64,000 bases of DNA, taken from NCBI GenBank assembly GCA_047291315.1, contig JBDPYZ010000002.1, positions 1 through 64,000 on the forward strand. The letters are read 5' to 3'. Each line of letters opens with the position of its first letter. Position 1 is the stretch's first letter. Shown here in pieces: positions 49,241 to 59,395 of this stretch. The position numbers and the translations under genes are program-made. Below the pieces are notes generated by a model, which saw only the letters and a list, made by a program, of their open reading frames with translations, was not told the origin of the DNA and did no database searches. This DNA is from Arsenophonus fragariae. Its GTDB lineage: Bacteria > Pseudomonadota > Gammaproteobacteria > Enterobacterales > Enterobacteriaceae.

Positions 49241-50559
49241 TCTGTTATCCATTTTACTTTCAATTCAGACTGCCCTTGAATACATCGCCCTGATTCGGTA
49301 ATAAATACTCCAATAGCCGAAATAAGTTTATCATTATAATAAATCAAAGGCGTTCTTTTTCTTAACCAAGGGGCAACACCTAATTCCTGCCAAAGCTTTT
49401 TACTCCGTCTAGCGTGTTCACGACCAATAATTTTAATATTTCCTTTTAAACCAAACCGAATAGTAACTTTTTCATTCGGAAATGGAGCACGAAAACCCTT
49501 ATCCTTATCTGCGATCATTAGCGTACCTAAGTTATCGGGCAATTTAATTGCGGCAGGCAGCTGCCAGGCTAAACAAATTTTAGTGAGATCGTTAAATTGT
49601 GGCAGCAGCCACAGCTGTTGTTTAAAACGCCGGATAACATTATTGTTAGCTAACATAAATTGCGGCTCTGCATCTGGCCGCGCGCAAACCACATCTTGCC
49701 AAATCTGTTTTAATTGAACACGAGAAGGCATCAAAATTCGGTGTAAACTCAACCAACGGCGTAATATTGCATTACGTTTCATTTCAGAATAACTTGCTAA
49801 AGCTTCCAGCTGCAATGCTCCCTCTGCCGTTATTAGTTGAGATAAATAATCTTGTAGTAACTCATTTAGTAAGGCTTCTTGTTCTGCACATAAACTGGCG
49901 CTTCTGGCCACTGCTTGCGAAAAATACGGCCAACGTCGGTTAAAATCTGACATTATAGTTAAACGTAAAAAGTTACGATCATAGCGCTGATCTTGGTTAC
50001 TATCGTCCTCTATCCAAGAAAGAGCTTTTTTTTGAGCATAAACAGCTAATTGCTGACGGCTAAATGACAATATTGGTCTAATTAAATATGTATCAGCAAA
50101 CGGAATAGAAATTGGCATTGCAGATAAACCTGCTGGCCCACTACCACGTTTTAATGCTAATAAAAAAGTTTCTGCTTGATCATCTAAATGTTGTCCAGTA
50201 ACAATAATTTCTTCTGGTAATAATATTTCACGAAACGCTTGATATCGTGCATCACGCGCGGCTGCTTCTATACCTTTTTTAATCGGGTCAATATAAACGC
50301 GCTGTAAATAAAACTCTACTTGCAAATCCAAACAAACTTTCTGGCAATGGATAGCCCAATCATCGCCTTTATCATTAAGTCCATGATGAATATAAACCGC
50401 GCGGATGTTAAGATTTGGCATTATGGTTTGACGTAATGTCACTAAGGCATGTAATAAAACCGTTGAATCCAGTCCACCACTGAAGCCTACCAATATTCGG
50501 CGTATAGAACCTATGGTTTTTATAATTTGGTTCAGCAATACAAACTCATCAACATTCAT
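49234..50559 (-). CDS. tilS: tRNA(Ile)-lysidine synthetase TilS
   Basis: ATP-dependent enzyme that converts C34 of the minor tRNA-Ile (CAU anticodon) to lysidine, so that it reads AUA. It has 441 residues (E. coli 432). The PP-loop GFSGGLDSTVLLHAL lies at about residues 22-36. The catalytic region includes IHHGLNDKGDDW, AAARDARYQAF and TGQHLDDQAETFLLALKRGSGP. The C-terminal tRNA-binding domain has KKLWQELGVAPWLRKRTPLI. Essential in AT-rich genomes that use AUA codons. It is followed convergently by rof, and accA lies 170 bp upstream on the same strand. Confidence 0.96.
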   Translation of the reverse strand: MNVDEFVLLNQIIKTIGSIRRILVGFSGGLDSTVLLHALVTLRQTIMPNLNIRAVYIHHGLNDKGDDWAIHCQKVCLDLQVEFYLQRVYIDPIKKGIEAAARDARYQAFREILLPEEIIVTGQHLDDQAETFLLALKRGSGPAGLSAMPISIPFADTYLIRPILSFSRQQLAVYAQKKALSWIEDDSNQDQRYDRNFLRLTIMSDFNRRWPYFSQAVARSASLCAEQEALLNELLQDYLSQLITAEGALQLEALASYSEMKRNAILRRWLSLHRILMPSRVQLKQIWQDVVCARPDAEPQFMLANNNVIRRFKQQLWLLPQFNDLTKICLAWQLPAAIKLPDNLGTLMIADKDKGFRAPFPNEKVTIRFGLKGNIKIIGREHARRSKKLWQELGVAPWLRKRTPLIYYNDKLISAIGVFITESGRCIQGQSELKVKWITDN

Positions 50560-50729
50560 AATTTTTTACTACCTCTATCGGCATCAATTATTTGCTCTAT
50601 TTTCTACTCATTATACTACCAGTATTAATATAATTTATTGTATTAAATAAAATGAGGCATATATTTTTTAGCTATGATTTCAGATGACGATCAACGATGG
50701 AACATTTTTATTCATTGGCTATCGCAAAA

Positions 50730-51689
50730 CTAGCAATAACCACATTCCATTAAACGTTGATAACGACGGTTTCTCAACTCTTCGGGACTAAATAAATCGA
50801 TATCACTCAAATCATTTAAAATACGCTGTTTAAGATTATGCGCAATTTGCTCATAATTACGATGTGCGCCACCCAATGGTTCTTCAACAATGTTATCAAT
50901 CAGATTAAGTGATTTCAAACGTGAAGCGGTGATCCCCATCGCTTCAGCGGCTAATGGCGCTTTATCCGCACTTTTCCAAAGAATAGAAGCACAGCCTTCG
51001 GGTGAAATGACAGAATAAGTACTGTATTCTAACATATTCACTTTATCACCAACGCCAATGGCTAATGCGCCGCCAGAGCCTCCTTCTCCAATTACCGTAC
51101 AGATAATAGGAACAGAGAGCCGGGACATTTCACGTAAATTACGTGCAATCGCTTCGGACTGACCGCGCTCCTCCGCCCCAACACCAGGATATGCTCCCGG
51201 TGTATCGATAAAGGTAATAATCGGTAACTTAAAACGCTCAGAGATTTCCATTAATCGTAAAGCCTTACGGTATCCTTCCGGTGCTGGCATGCCAAAATTA
51301 CGACGAATTTTTTCTTTTGTTTCACGCCCTTTCTGATGACCAATAACCATTACTGGACGCCCATCCAATCGAGCCAATCCTCCCACAATGGCTTTATCAT
51401 CAGCATAAGCACGATCACCCGCTAGCTCCTGGAAATGAGTGAATATACGCTGAATATAATCCAGTGTATAAGGTCGCATCGGGTGACGAGCAAGTTGTGC
51501 TATTTGCCAAGCACCTAAGTCAGAAAAAATTTTGCGGGTTAACTCTAAACTCTTTTCGCGAAGTCTAGCGACCTCTTCATCTAGGTCAATATCTAGCTTG
51601 GTATCCTGACGATTTACTGCCGTTAACGAGTCTATTTTTGCTTCCAACTCAGCAATCGGCTGTTCAAAATCCAGAAAATTAAGGCTCAT
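50730..51689 (-). CDS. accA: Acetyl-CoA carboxylase carboxyltransferase subunit alpha
   Basis: The AccA-AccD complex moves the carboxyl group from biotin carboxyl carrier protein to acetyl-CoA, forming malonyl-CoA for fatty-acid synthesis. The product has 319 residues, as in E. coli. It starts MSLNFLDFEQPIAELEAKID and has RHPMRPYTLDYIQ, the crotonase-fold core ITFIDTPGAYPGVGAEERGQ and IGEGGSGGALAIGVGD. It lies 11 bp after dnaE on the same strand, so co-transcription is likely. Confidence 0.98.
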   Translation of the reverse strand: MSLNFLDFEQPIAELEAKIDSLTAVNRQDTKLDIDLDEEVARLREKSLELTRKIFSDLGAWQIAQLARHPMRPYTLDYIQRIFTHFQELAGDRAYADDKAIVGGLARLDGRPVMVIGHQKGRETKEKIRRNFGMPAPEGYRKALRLMEISERFKLPIITFIDTPGAYPGVGAEERGQSEAIARNLREMSRLSVPIICTVIGEGGSGGALAIGVGDKVNMLEYSTYSVISPEGCASILWKSADKAPLAAEAMGITASRLKSLNLIDNIVEEPLGGAHRNYEQIAHNLKQRILNDLSDIDLFSPEELRNRRYQRLMECGYC

Positions 51690-51700
51690 AATATTCCTAT

Positions 51701-54700
51701 TTAGTCAAATTCTAATTCTACCTGCTGATTACCTAGCAGAGTTCGCAGCTCAGTCAGAAGATTATCTGTTGGAGTAACCCGCCAAGTGACGCCTAATTTT
51801 AATTTAGCGCGGGCGTCTTTCTTCTGATAATAAAGATGAACTGGTATTATTCCTGAACGATAAGGTTCCAATGTGCTACGAAGACGGTTTAATAATTGGT
51901 CATCAATTTGTCTTTCTGTCAATGAAATAGCAATACTCCGTGCATATTTTTCACGAGCTTCACTAAGATCCATCAACTCACGAACAGACATTTTATTACC
52001 GCCATTGAAATCATCAAAGCTAACCTGACCTGTGGCAATTAATATTTTATCTTTCTCTAGTAAATGCTGATACTTTTCTAATACATCAGAAAATAACATT
52101 ATATCCAAGCGTCCAGAGCGATCATCTAAAGTACATATGCCTATTCTGTTTCCACGTTTAGTTGTTACCACTTTCGCTTTCAGCGCTAAACCAACCACCG
52201 TTGTCATTTGTCGCCGAGGCGTTGGATTCACGTCCTTTAATCTCAATCCACTAGTATAACGTTCAATTTCAGACAGATAAGCGGTAATAGGATGGCCAGT
52301 TAAATAAAGACCTAACGTTTCGCGTTCACCTTCTAATATAAGATACTCAGGCCATTTAACCACACTAGCATAAGATTGTTCAACCTGCGCAGGCGCTTCA
52401 GCTAATACGCCAAACATATCAGTTTGCCCAATCGCTTCTGCTTTAGCATGCTGATCTGCCGCTTTTAAGGCATCTTCTAATGAAGACATTAACGCGGCAC
52501 GGTGCGGACCTAAATGATCAAAAGCACCGGACATAATCAATTTTTCTATCACTCGACGATTAAGCTTTTTAGTATCCACCCGCGCGCAAAGATCAAAAAT
52601 TTCTTTAAAATAACCGCCTTTTTGCCGAGATTCAATAATCGCTTCTATTGGACCTTCACCAACACCTTTAATTGCGCCAATACCATAAACAATTTCACCT
52701 CTGTCATTGACATGAAAATGATATAATCCACTGTTGATATCGGGTGGTAGTACTTTCAAACCCATACGCCAACATTCATCAACTAAACCAACCACTTTTT
52801 CGGTATTATCCATATCCGCTGTCATAACTGCTGCCATAAATTCAGCAGGATAGTGGGTTTTTAGCCAAAGGGTCTGATAAGAAACTAATGCATAAGCCGC
52901 AGAATGTGATTTGTTAAATCCGTAACCGGCGAATTTTTCCACCAGGTCAAAGATTTTCATCCCTAACTCACCGTCAATACCATTTTTAATCGCCCCCGCT
53001 TCAAAAACCGAGCGCTGTTTCACCATTTCTTCAGGCTTTTTCTTACCCATTGCCCGCCGGAGCATATCTGCTCCACCTAGCGTATAATCAGCAAGCACTT
53101 GAGCAATCTGCATAACTTGTTCTTGATAAAGAATTATACCGTATGTAGGCTCTAAAACAGGTTGTAATGATTCATGTTGCCATTCAACATCTGGATATGA
53201 GATAGCTTCTCGCCCATGTTTACGATCAATAAAATTATCCACCATCCCTGACTGTAATGGGCCGGGACGAAAAAGTGCAACCAAAGCGATCATATCTTCA
53301 AAGCAGTCAGGACGTAATCGCTTAATCAAGTCTTTCATACCACGAGATTCTAGTTGGAATACCGCTGTCGTTTCTGCCCGTTGCAGCAGGTCAAAACATT
53401 TTTGATCATTGAGAGGAATCGTTACGATATCTATGGGCGCTAAATTTTGTTTTGCTCGACGTTGATTAATCACATCTAACGCCCAACTAATGATTGTAAG
53501 CGTCCTAAGACCAAGAAAATCAAATTTTACTAAGCCGGCGTATTCAACATCATTTTTATCAAATTGGGTAAGAGGATTCTGACCCTCAGGATCACAATAG
53601 AGTGGTGCAAAATCTGTTATTTTGGTCGGCGCAATCACTACCCCACCAGCATGTTTACCTGCATTACGCGTCACACCTTCAAGTTTGCGCGCCATATCTA
53701 TCAATGCCTTAACTTCCTCATCAGCATCATAAATTTCTTGCAGTTGTGGCTCTACAATAAAGGCTTTTTCAAGTGTCATACCAGGATCGGGCGGAACTAA
53801 TTTCGAGATACGATCAACAAATCCATACGGATGACCCAATACCCGACCAACATCTCGAATAACCGCTCTTGCTGCCATGGTACCAAAAGTAATAATTTGT
53901 GAGACAGCTTCACGACCATACATTTTCGCAACATGTTCAATAACCTGATCCCGTTTTTCCATACAAAAATCGATATCAAAATCAGGCATGGATACACGCT
54001 CAGGATTAAGAAAACGTTCAAATAACAGGTCAAATTCAAGCGGATCCAAGTCAGTAATTTTTAACGCATAAGCCACTAATGAACCAGCACCTGAACCTCG
54101 CCCCGGGCCAACAGGGATAGCGTTATCTTTTGACCATTGAATAAACTCCATTACGATCAGAAAATAACCAGGAAATCCCATCTGATTAATCACTCGTAAC
54201 TCGGTATCTAAACGTTCATCATATTCTACTCGTCGTTCATCTCTCTCTTTCTCATCGGGATAAAGGAATTGTAAACGTTCTTCCAGACCAATTTTAGCAC
54301 ATTTGATAAGGAAATCTTCCGTTGCCATATCACCGGTAGGAAATTGCGGCAAAAAATATTCGCCTAAACGCATTATCACATTACAGCGCTTAGCAATTTC
54401 GACACTATTTTCAAATGCCTCAGGAATGTCGGCAAATAATTCAACCATTTCCTGTTCACTACGTAGATATTGCTGAGGATTATAATTTTTAGGTCTTTTC
54501 GGATCAGCGAGTGTAAAACCATCATGGATCGCCACCCGTATTTCATGGGCGGCGAAATCATCACTATTAATAAAGCGAACATTATTCGTAGCGACAACTG
54601 GCACACCTTTTTCGGACGCCAATTGAACTGCTGCATGTAAATAGCTCTCTTCATCAGGCCGCCCGGTCCTGACAAGTTCCAAATAATAATTATCAGGGAA

Positions 54701-55183
54701 ATGAGTTTGATAAAAATCCAAACATAGCTCTACCAGTTGCTGATTTCCGCATAACAGAAATTTACCTACATCTCCCATGCAGCCACCAGAGAGTAATAAT
54801 AGCCCCTCTTTATGGGTTACCAGCCATTCTCGTTTGATTGTTGGTCCTATCGCGCCATAACCTTTTTGATAGGCTGCTGAAATAAGCAATGTCAGATTAT
54901 GGTAACCTTTATTATCTCTGGCCAGGATTGTTAAGTGAGCAACTTCATCACCGAGTAATTCACTTTCTAGATAAAAATCTGCTCCAATAATCGGCTTAAC
55001 ACCGGCTACATGAGCAGCACCATAAAATTTTATTAAACCATAAAGATTGGTAAAATCAGTTATTGCCAATGCTGGCATACCTAATTCTGCCACTCTATTA
55101 ACGAGTAGGTTAATTTTTGCTAACCCATCCATAATGGAATAGTCACTATGTACACGTAAGTGTATAAAACGTGGTTCGGCCAT
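51701..55183 (-). CDS. dnaE: DNA polymerase III alpha subunit
   Basis: Catalytic subunit of the chromosomal replicase. It has 1,160 residues, exactly the E. coli length. The PHP domain spans residues 1-270 (LRVHSDYSIMDGLAK). The palm has GPGRGSGAGSLVAYAL and PDFDIDFCMEKRDQ with catalytic Asp residues, and a third Asp in VKFDFLGLRTL. The fingers and beta-binding regions follow (LGGADMLRRAMGKKKPEEM and IGQTDMFGVL). The OB fold and tail end QVELEFD. No truncation or odd residue was noticed. It starts 4 bp after rnhB and leads into accA, a conserved enteric arrangement. Confidence 0.98.
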   Translation of the reverse strand: MAEPRFIHLRVHSDYSIMDGLAKINLLVNRVAELGMPALAITDFTNLYGLIKFYGAAHVAGVKPIIGADFYLESELLGDEVAHLTILARDNKGYHNLTLLISAAYQKGYGAIGPTIKREWLVTHKEGLLLLSGGCMGDVGKFLLCGNQQLVELCLDFYQTHFPDNYYLELVRTGRPDEESYLHAAVQLASEKGVPVVATNNVRFINSDDFAAHEIRVAIHDGFTLADPKRPKNYNPQQYLRSEQEMVELFADIPEAFENSVEIAKRCNVIMRLGEYFLPQFPTGDMATEDFLIKCAKIGLEERLQFLYPDEKERDERRVEYDERLDTELRVINQMGFPGYFLIVMEFIQWSKDNAIPVGPGRGSGAGSLVAYALKITDLDPLEFDLLFERFLNPERVSMPDFDIDFCMEKRDQVIEHVAKMYGREAVSQIITFGTMAARAVIRDVGRVLGHPYGFVDRISKLVPPDPGMTLEKAFIVEPQLQEIYDADEEVKALIDMARKLEGVTRNAGKHAGGVVIAPTKITDFAPLYCDPEGQNPLTQFDKNDVEYAGLVKFDFLGLRTLTIISWALDVINQRRAKQNLAPIDIVTIPLNDQKCFDLLQRAETTAVFQLESRGMKDLIKRLRPDCFEDMIALVALFRPGPLQSGMVDNFIDRKHGREAISYPDVEWQHESLQPVLEPTYGIILYQEQVMQIAQVLADYTLGGADMLRRAMGKKKPEEMVKQRSVFEAGAIKNGIDGELGMKIFDLVEKFAGYGFNKSHSAAYALVSYQTLWLKTHYPAEFMAAVMTADMDNTEKVVGLVDECWRMGLKVLPPDINSGLYHFHVNDRGEIVYGIGAIKGVGEGPIEAIIESRQKGGYFKEIFDLCARVDTKKLNRRVIEKLIMSGAFDHLGPHRAALMSSLEDALKAADQHAKAEAIGQTDMFGVLAEAPAQVEQSYASVVKWPEYLILEGERETLGLYLTGHPITAYLSEIERYTSGLRLKDVNPTPRRQMTTVVGLALKAKVVTTKRGNRIGICTLDDRSGRLDIMLFSDVLEKYQHLLEKDKILIATGQVSFDDFNGGNKMSVRELMDLSEAREKYARSIAISLTERQIDDQLLNRLRSTLEPYRSGIIPVHLYYQKKDARAKLKLGVTWRVTPTDNLLTELRTLLGNQQVELEFD

Positions 55184-55187
55184 TTTC

Positions 55188-55790
55188 TTAACTATACTCT
55201 TTGAAACTTAGTACTCGGCGAACAGGAGCAAAACTTTTGCGATGAAACTGTATTGCACCATGTTGAGCTAGTTTTTCTAAATGAAATTCGGTTGGGTAAC
55301 CTTTATGTTGAGCAAAACCATATTCTGGATAAAGGATATCTAACTCTCGCATTTCCCTATCTCGGGTCACTTTCGCTAATATTGATGCAGCACTAATTTC
55401 CTGCACTAAACTATCACCTTTAATAATCGCTTCAGAAGGTACAGGAAATCCTGGGCTCTTATTACCATCCACCAAAACAATATCAGGCAGAGTGGTAAGT
55501 TCCGCCACTGCCCGGCGCATGGCTAAAAAGGTTGCCTGTAATATATTGATTTTATCTATTTCTTCAGGCTTTGCACGACCAATACTCCAACATAATGCCT
55601 TGTTTTGAATCTCAATATAGAGTTCATTACGCCACTTTTCTGTTAATTTTTTTGAATCAGCCAACCCTATTATTGGCTGCTTGGGATCTAAAATGACGGC
55701 TGCTGTCACCACTGCTCCAACTAAAGATCCTCGGCCAACCTCATCAACACCAGCAATAAACTTAACTTTAGGATAAATAAAATTATTCAT
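55188..55790 (-). CDS. rnhB: Ribonuclease HII
   Basis: RNase HII cuts RNA in RNA-DNA hybrids and removes single ribonucleotides from DNA. It has 200 residues (E. coli 198). Catalytic acids: the DE pair in AGVDEVGRGSLVGAVV, the Asp in VLVDGNKS and the Asp in IIKGDSLVQEISAASI. The normally fixed proline after GRG is Ser here (GRGSLVG), which is unusual but not at a catalytic acid. Its start overlaps the lpxB stop by 4 bp (ATGA type), indicating translational coupling. Confidence 0.96.
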   Translation of the reverse strand: MNNFIYPKVKFIAGVDEVGRGSLVGAVVTAAVILDPKQPIIGLADSKKLTEKWRNELYIEIQNKALCWSIGRAKPEEIDKINILQATFLAMRRAVAELTTLPDIVLVDGNKSPGFPVPSEAIIKGDSLVQEISAASILAKVTRDREMRELDILYPEYGFAQHKGYPTEFHLEKLAQHGAIQFHRKSFAPVRRVLSFKEYS

Positions 55791-56962
55791 TTTTTACTTA
55801 GCTCCAAGACAGCTTCTGCCGCTTGTTGATCAGCATGGCAACGGATACTTTTATGTAGTTGCAAGAAGGTCTGTTTTAGCTGCTCAACCTTTTTTTCGTC
55901 GATCAGTAGAGATTTAAGTGAGCCAGCTAATTGTTCAGGTTGACAATCTTGTTGAATAAATTCTTTAACCAACTCTTCGCCGGACAATAAATTAGGCAAT
56001 GAAATAAAGGAGATTTTAACCAAGCGTTTAGCTAACCAATAAGTCACTGGCTTCATTCGATATCCGACAACCATCGGACATTTTGTTAACATACATTCTA
56101 ATGAAACAGTCCCCGAAGCTAATAAAGTTACATCGGCCGCGATCATCGCTATCCGTGCTTGGCCATCTAAAATTTTTAGGGGTAAGGTTGGAAAAACCTT
56201 TCGGTAAATTGCTTCAAATTGCTGCCGACGTTGTTGATTAACGACAGGAACTAAGATTTGCATAATATTAGGAAAGTCTTTTGTCAAAATTTGGGCTGCA
56301 TGCAAGAAGTCTGCACTCAACATTTCAACTTCAGCATGACGGCTACCAGGTAAAATTGCCAAACACTTAGCATCATGGTTTATATTTAGTTGTGCTCTGG
56401 CAGCTTGTTTATCTGGCTGTAGCGGTATTATATCAGCCATTGTATGGCCGATAAAACGACAAGCAATGTTGTAGCGGTCATAAAACCTTTTCTCAAAGGG
56501 TAATAAAGCAAGCACCAGATTTGTCGCCTCCCCTATCTTGAAAACACGATCCTGTCTCCACGCCCACACAGAGGGACTTACATAATGAATGGTTTTTATC
56601 CCTTTTTGCTTTAATTTCCTCTCAAGAGTAATATTAAAGTCAGGCGCATCTATGCCAACAAATACATCAGGCTGCAATTTAGCAAAACGTTTAGTTAGGT
56701 CAAATCGAATTCGTAATAATTGCGGTAGTCGTCCCAAAACTTCAACAATCCCCATAACAGCAAGTTCTTCCATTTCATACCAGGCTTCACAGCCCTCTGC
56801 TTGCATTAATGTGCCTGCGACACCGACAAAACGTGCATTAGGTACTTGCTGTTTTAGCGCACGAATAAGACCTGCACCAAGTATGTCACCTGATGTTTCT
56901 CCAACAACGAGACCAATAGTCAAAGATCGTTGTTGAATTGCAACTTGATGACTATTCGCCAA
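55787..56962 (-). CDS. lpxB: Lipid-A-disaccharide synthase
   Basis: Peripheral membrane glycosyltransferase (GT19) that joins UDP-diacylglucosamine and lipid X to form the lipid A disaccharide. It has 391 residues (E. coli 382). Family landmarks: GLVVGETSGDILGAGLIRAL, EELAVMGIVEVLGRLP, FVGIDAPDFNITLERKLK, HYVSPSVWAWRQDR, ILPGSRHAEVEML and TLLASGTVSLECMLTKCPMV. The first eight or so residues are extra against E. coli. The start at 56962 is the only ATG giving the conserved LTIGLVVGE. It lies 25 bp after lpxA and overlaps rnhB. Confidence 0.97.
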   Translation of the reverse strand: MANSHQVAIQQRSLTIGLVVGETSGDILGAGLIRALKQQVPNARFVGVAGTLMQAEGCEAWYEMEELAVMGIVEVLGRLPQLLRIRFDLTKRFAKLQPDVFVGIDAPDFNITLERKLKQKGIKTIHYVSPSVWAWRQDRVFKIGEATNLVLALLPFEKRFYDRYNIACRFIGHTMADIIPLQPDKQAARAQLNINHDAKCLAILPGSRHAEVEMLSADFLHAAQILTKDFPNIMQILVPVVNQQRRQQFEAIYRKVFPTLPLKILDGQARIAMIAADVTLLASGTVSLECMLTKCPMVVGYRMKPVTYWLAKRLVKISFISLPNLLSGEELVKEFIQQDCQPEQLAGSLKSLLIDEKKVEQLKQTFLQLHKSIRCHADQQAAEAVLELSKK

Positions 56963-56987
56963 AGATTTCTCCTATTCAGGTTGCTTG

Positions 56988-57785
56988 TTAACGGATTATC
57001 CCGCGGTTAGATTGCGCTGAATTCTCTAAAAAATCACTCAGTATTTTTACCTGTTGATCATCTTTGCCTAGTGCTACTAATTCCTCTCTGGCCTCATCTA
57101 GCGTTTTACCACTACGGTATAGGATCTTATACGCGTTCCTAATTGTATGTCGTGATTCTTTATCAAAGCCACGACGTTTTAAACCTTCAATATTCACACC
57201 ATAAGGGGTTGCATGATTACCTTGCGCAATTACATAAGGCGGAACATCTTGGGTAACACCGGAACAACCACCAACCATAACATGAGCACCAATTTGGCAA
57301 AATTGATGTACCGCACTCATACCACCAATAATGGCATAATCATCCAGTTTAACATGTCCACCAAGACTACCATTATTAGCAATTATACAATAATTTCCTA
57401 GCAAACAATCATGGGCGATATGGGTATTTACCATCAATAGATTATCATTACCTATTTTGGTTAAACCTCCCCCTTGTAGGGTACCACGGTGAATAGTACA
57501 ACTCTCTCTAATGCGATTGCGATCACCAATCTCAACTCGAGTTGGCTCTCCTTGGTATTTTAGATCCTGATTAATTTCACCTATAGTGACAAACTGAAAT
57601 ACTTGGTTATTACAACCAATTTTGGTATTGCCATTGACAACCACATGAGATTTCAGTGTTGTATCTGCACCAATTTCAACCTGAAAACCAATATAGCAAA
57701 ACGGGCCTATACGGACATTCGCACCGATAATCGCGCCCTCTTCAATAATAGAAGAGGGATGAATAATCGCTTTCTTATTAACCAT
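56988..57785 (-). CDS. lpxA: UDP-N-acetylglucosamine acyltransferase LpxA
   Basis: First enzyme of lipid A synthesis; adds 3-hydroxyacyl from ACP to UDP-GlcNAc. It is a left-handed beta-helix of hexapeptide repeats such as IIEEGAIIGANVRIGPFC and IGDRNRIRESCTIHRG. The catalytic histidine is in LMVNTHIAHDC. The C-terminal helices carry GVNIEGLKRRGFDKESR and KILYRSGKTLDEA. I start at ATG 57783-57785 (MVNKKAIIHP), preceded by GAGG at proper distance, giving 265 residues (E. coli 262). The frame runs 13 codons further upstream without homology. It follows fabZ by 14 bp. Confidence 0.96.
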   Translation of the reverse strand: MVNKKAIIHPSSIIEEGAIIGANVRIGPFCYIGFQVEIGADTTLKSHVVVNGNTKIGCNNQVFQFVTIGEINQDLKYQGEPTRVEIGDRNRIRESCTIHRGTLQGGGLTKIGNDNLLMVNTHIAHDCLLGNYCIIANNGSLGGHVKLDDYAIIGGMSAVHQFCQIGAHVMVGGCSGVTQDVPPYVIAQGNHATPYGVNIEGLKRRGFDKESRHTIRNAYKILYRSGKTLDEAREELVALGKDDQQVKILSDFLENSAQSNRGIIR

Positions 57786-57799
57786 ATCAGACCTCATTT

Positions 57800-58252
57800 T
57801 TATGCTTCTTGGCTGCGAGCACACATCATTGTCGCTTCACAAACAACTTTCTCATCCACTTTTGCAACACCTTTAAAACGCGTCAACCCACGCTTAGTTT
57901 TAACAAACGTTACCTCAAAAATCATCTGGTCTCCAGGTTGTACTGGATGTTTAAATCTTGCGTCGTCAATGCCAGCAAAATAATAAAGTTCACCAGGCTC
58001 TAATTTTCCAACACTCTTGAAGGCTAAAATACCGGCAGCTTGAGCCATGGCCTCAAGAATTAATACGCCCGGAAATATTGGCTTACCAGGAAAATGACCT
58101 TGAAAGAAAGGTTCATTAAAAGATACATTTTTTACTGCACGTAAAAATTTACCCTCTTCAAAATCCAATACACAATCAACTAACAAAAAAGGATAACGAT
58201 GGGGTAACAAACCTAAAATTTCTTCTATATCCAGAGTATGTTTATCACTCAT
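57800..58252 (-). CDS. fabZ: 3-hydroxyacyl-[ACP] dehydratase FabZ
   Basis: Hot-dog-fold dehydratase of fatty-acid elongation. It has 150 residues (E. coli 151). The active-site helix region is FFQGHFPGKPIFPGVLILEAMAQAAG, split as HFPGKPIFPG with the catalytic His and LILEAMAQ with the catalytic Glu. N-terminal LDIEEILGLLPHRYPFLLVD is typical. It lies between lpxD and lpxA in the conserved envelope operon and competes with LpxA for the same hydroxyacyl-ACP pool. Confidence 0.97.
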   Translation of the reverse strand: MSDKHTLDIEEILGLLPHRYPFLLVDCVLDFEEGKFLRAVKNVSFNEPFFQGHFPGKPIFPGVLILEAMAQAAGILAFKSVGKLEPGELYYFAGIDDARFKHPVQPGDQMIFEVTFVKTKRGLTRFKGVAKVDEKVVCEATMMCARSQEA

Positions 58253-58363
58253 AGAAAAGACTCTTCTTGTTTAAATTTAAAAATTATATGAATAATACGG
58301 CCTGCTTTAACCTTAAATAAGATTATTCTGCAGGCCGTAATTAACAAATCTACACAGCTGTAC

Positions 58364-59392
58364 TTAGTTATCTTTACTAAATACCTTACGTTCTAATACC
58401 TTCAGGCGTTTAGCCATTTCATTAATATTCATGACTAGAGCTGCTGTTTTTCGCCAAACCTTATTAGACTGTAATGGAATGCCAGAAGAGTATGTTCCCG
58501 GCTCACTAATTGGGCGCATTACCATACCCATTCCTGTTACAGTAACTTTATCACAAATTTCCATATGTCCATTAATTACACTTGCACCACCTATCATACA
58601 ATATTGGCCTATCTTCAAACTACCAGCCATAATAACCCCACCAGCAATAGCAGTATGATCACCGATAATAACATTGTGAGCAATCTGACATTGGTTATCA
58701 ATGATGACCCCATTACCAATAATTGTATTATCCAGTGCACCGCGATCAATTGTGGTACAAGCACCAATTTCAACATTATTACCAATAATAGCTGTACCTA
58801 ATTGAGGTATTTTTACCCATTGGCCTTTTTCATTGGCATAACCAAAACCATCTGAACCAATGACTGTTCCTGATTGGATCAGACACTGTTCACCTATCTC
58901 GACATTATGATAAATAGAAACATTTGCCCATAAACGCGTAGAGTGGCCAATATTGACATTTTTACCAATAAAACAACCTGCTCCTATAATAACCTGATTA
59001 CCTAATATCACACCTGGCTCGATAACGGTATTAGCGCCAATGGCAACATCTTCGCCGAACTGAACATCTTCCGCAATAACAGCAGAAGGATGGATATTTT
59101 GTGCAGGTTTAGGAGTGGTATCCAAAATTTGAGCTAATCGAGCATAGGAAAGATAAGGATCTTTAACCACTAATGCTGCTATTTTACTATCCGCTAGATC
59201 CTTTTGCTTTAATACCACAGCAGCAGCTTTACATTCTGCTAATTGCGTTAGGTAACGGCTATCCGATAAAAAAGTAATTTGCCCTTCCTTCGCTAAATGC
59301 ATAGGGGCAATACTGGTGATGATAATATTACCATCACCATGTAGCTGCGCGTCCAATTGCTGGGCTAAATCAGCTAATCGAATAGAAACCAT
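58364..59392 (-). CDS. lpxD: UDP-3-O-(3-hydroxymyristoyl)glucosamine N-acyltransferase LpxD
   Basis: Third step of lipid A synthesis. It has 342 residues (E. coli 341). The N-terminal uridine-binding domain is about residues 1-100. The hexapeptide beta-helix shows VIEPGVILGNQVIIGAGC and IGNNVEIGACTTIDRGALDN. The catalytic histidine is in CQIAHNVIIGDHT. A C-terminal helix has WRKTAALVMNINEMAKRLK. The gap to skp is 3 bp and to fabZ 111 bp. Intact. Confidence 0.97.
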   Translation of the reverse strand: MVSIRLADLAQQLDAQLHGDGNIIITSIAPMHLAKEGQITFLSDSRYLTQLAECKAAAVVLKQKDLADSKIAALVVKDPYLSYARLAQILDTTPKPAQNIHPSAVIAEDVQFGEDVAIGANTVIEPGVILGNQVIIGAGCFIGKNVNIGHSTRLWANVSIYHNVEIGEQCLIQSGTVIGSDGFGYANEKGQWVKIPQLGTAIIGNNVEIGACTTIDRGALDNTIIGNGVIIDNQCQIAHNVIIGDHTAIAGGVIMAGSLKIGQYCMIGGASVINGHMEICDKVTVTGMGMVMRPISEPGTYSSGIPLQSNKVWRKTAALVMNINEMAKRLKVLERKVFSKDN

Positions 59393-59395
59393 CTA

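Noticed and set aside
57786..57824. N-terminal extension of lpxA into fabZ
   Set aside because: The ATG at 57785 has a good ribosome-binding sequence and the conserved start; the extension overlaps fabZ.
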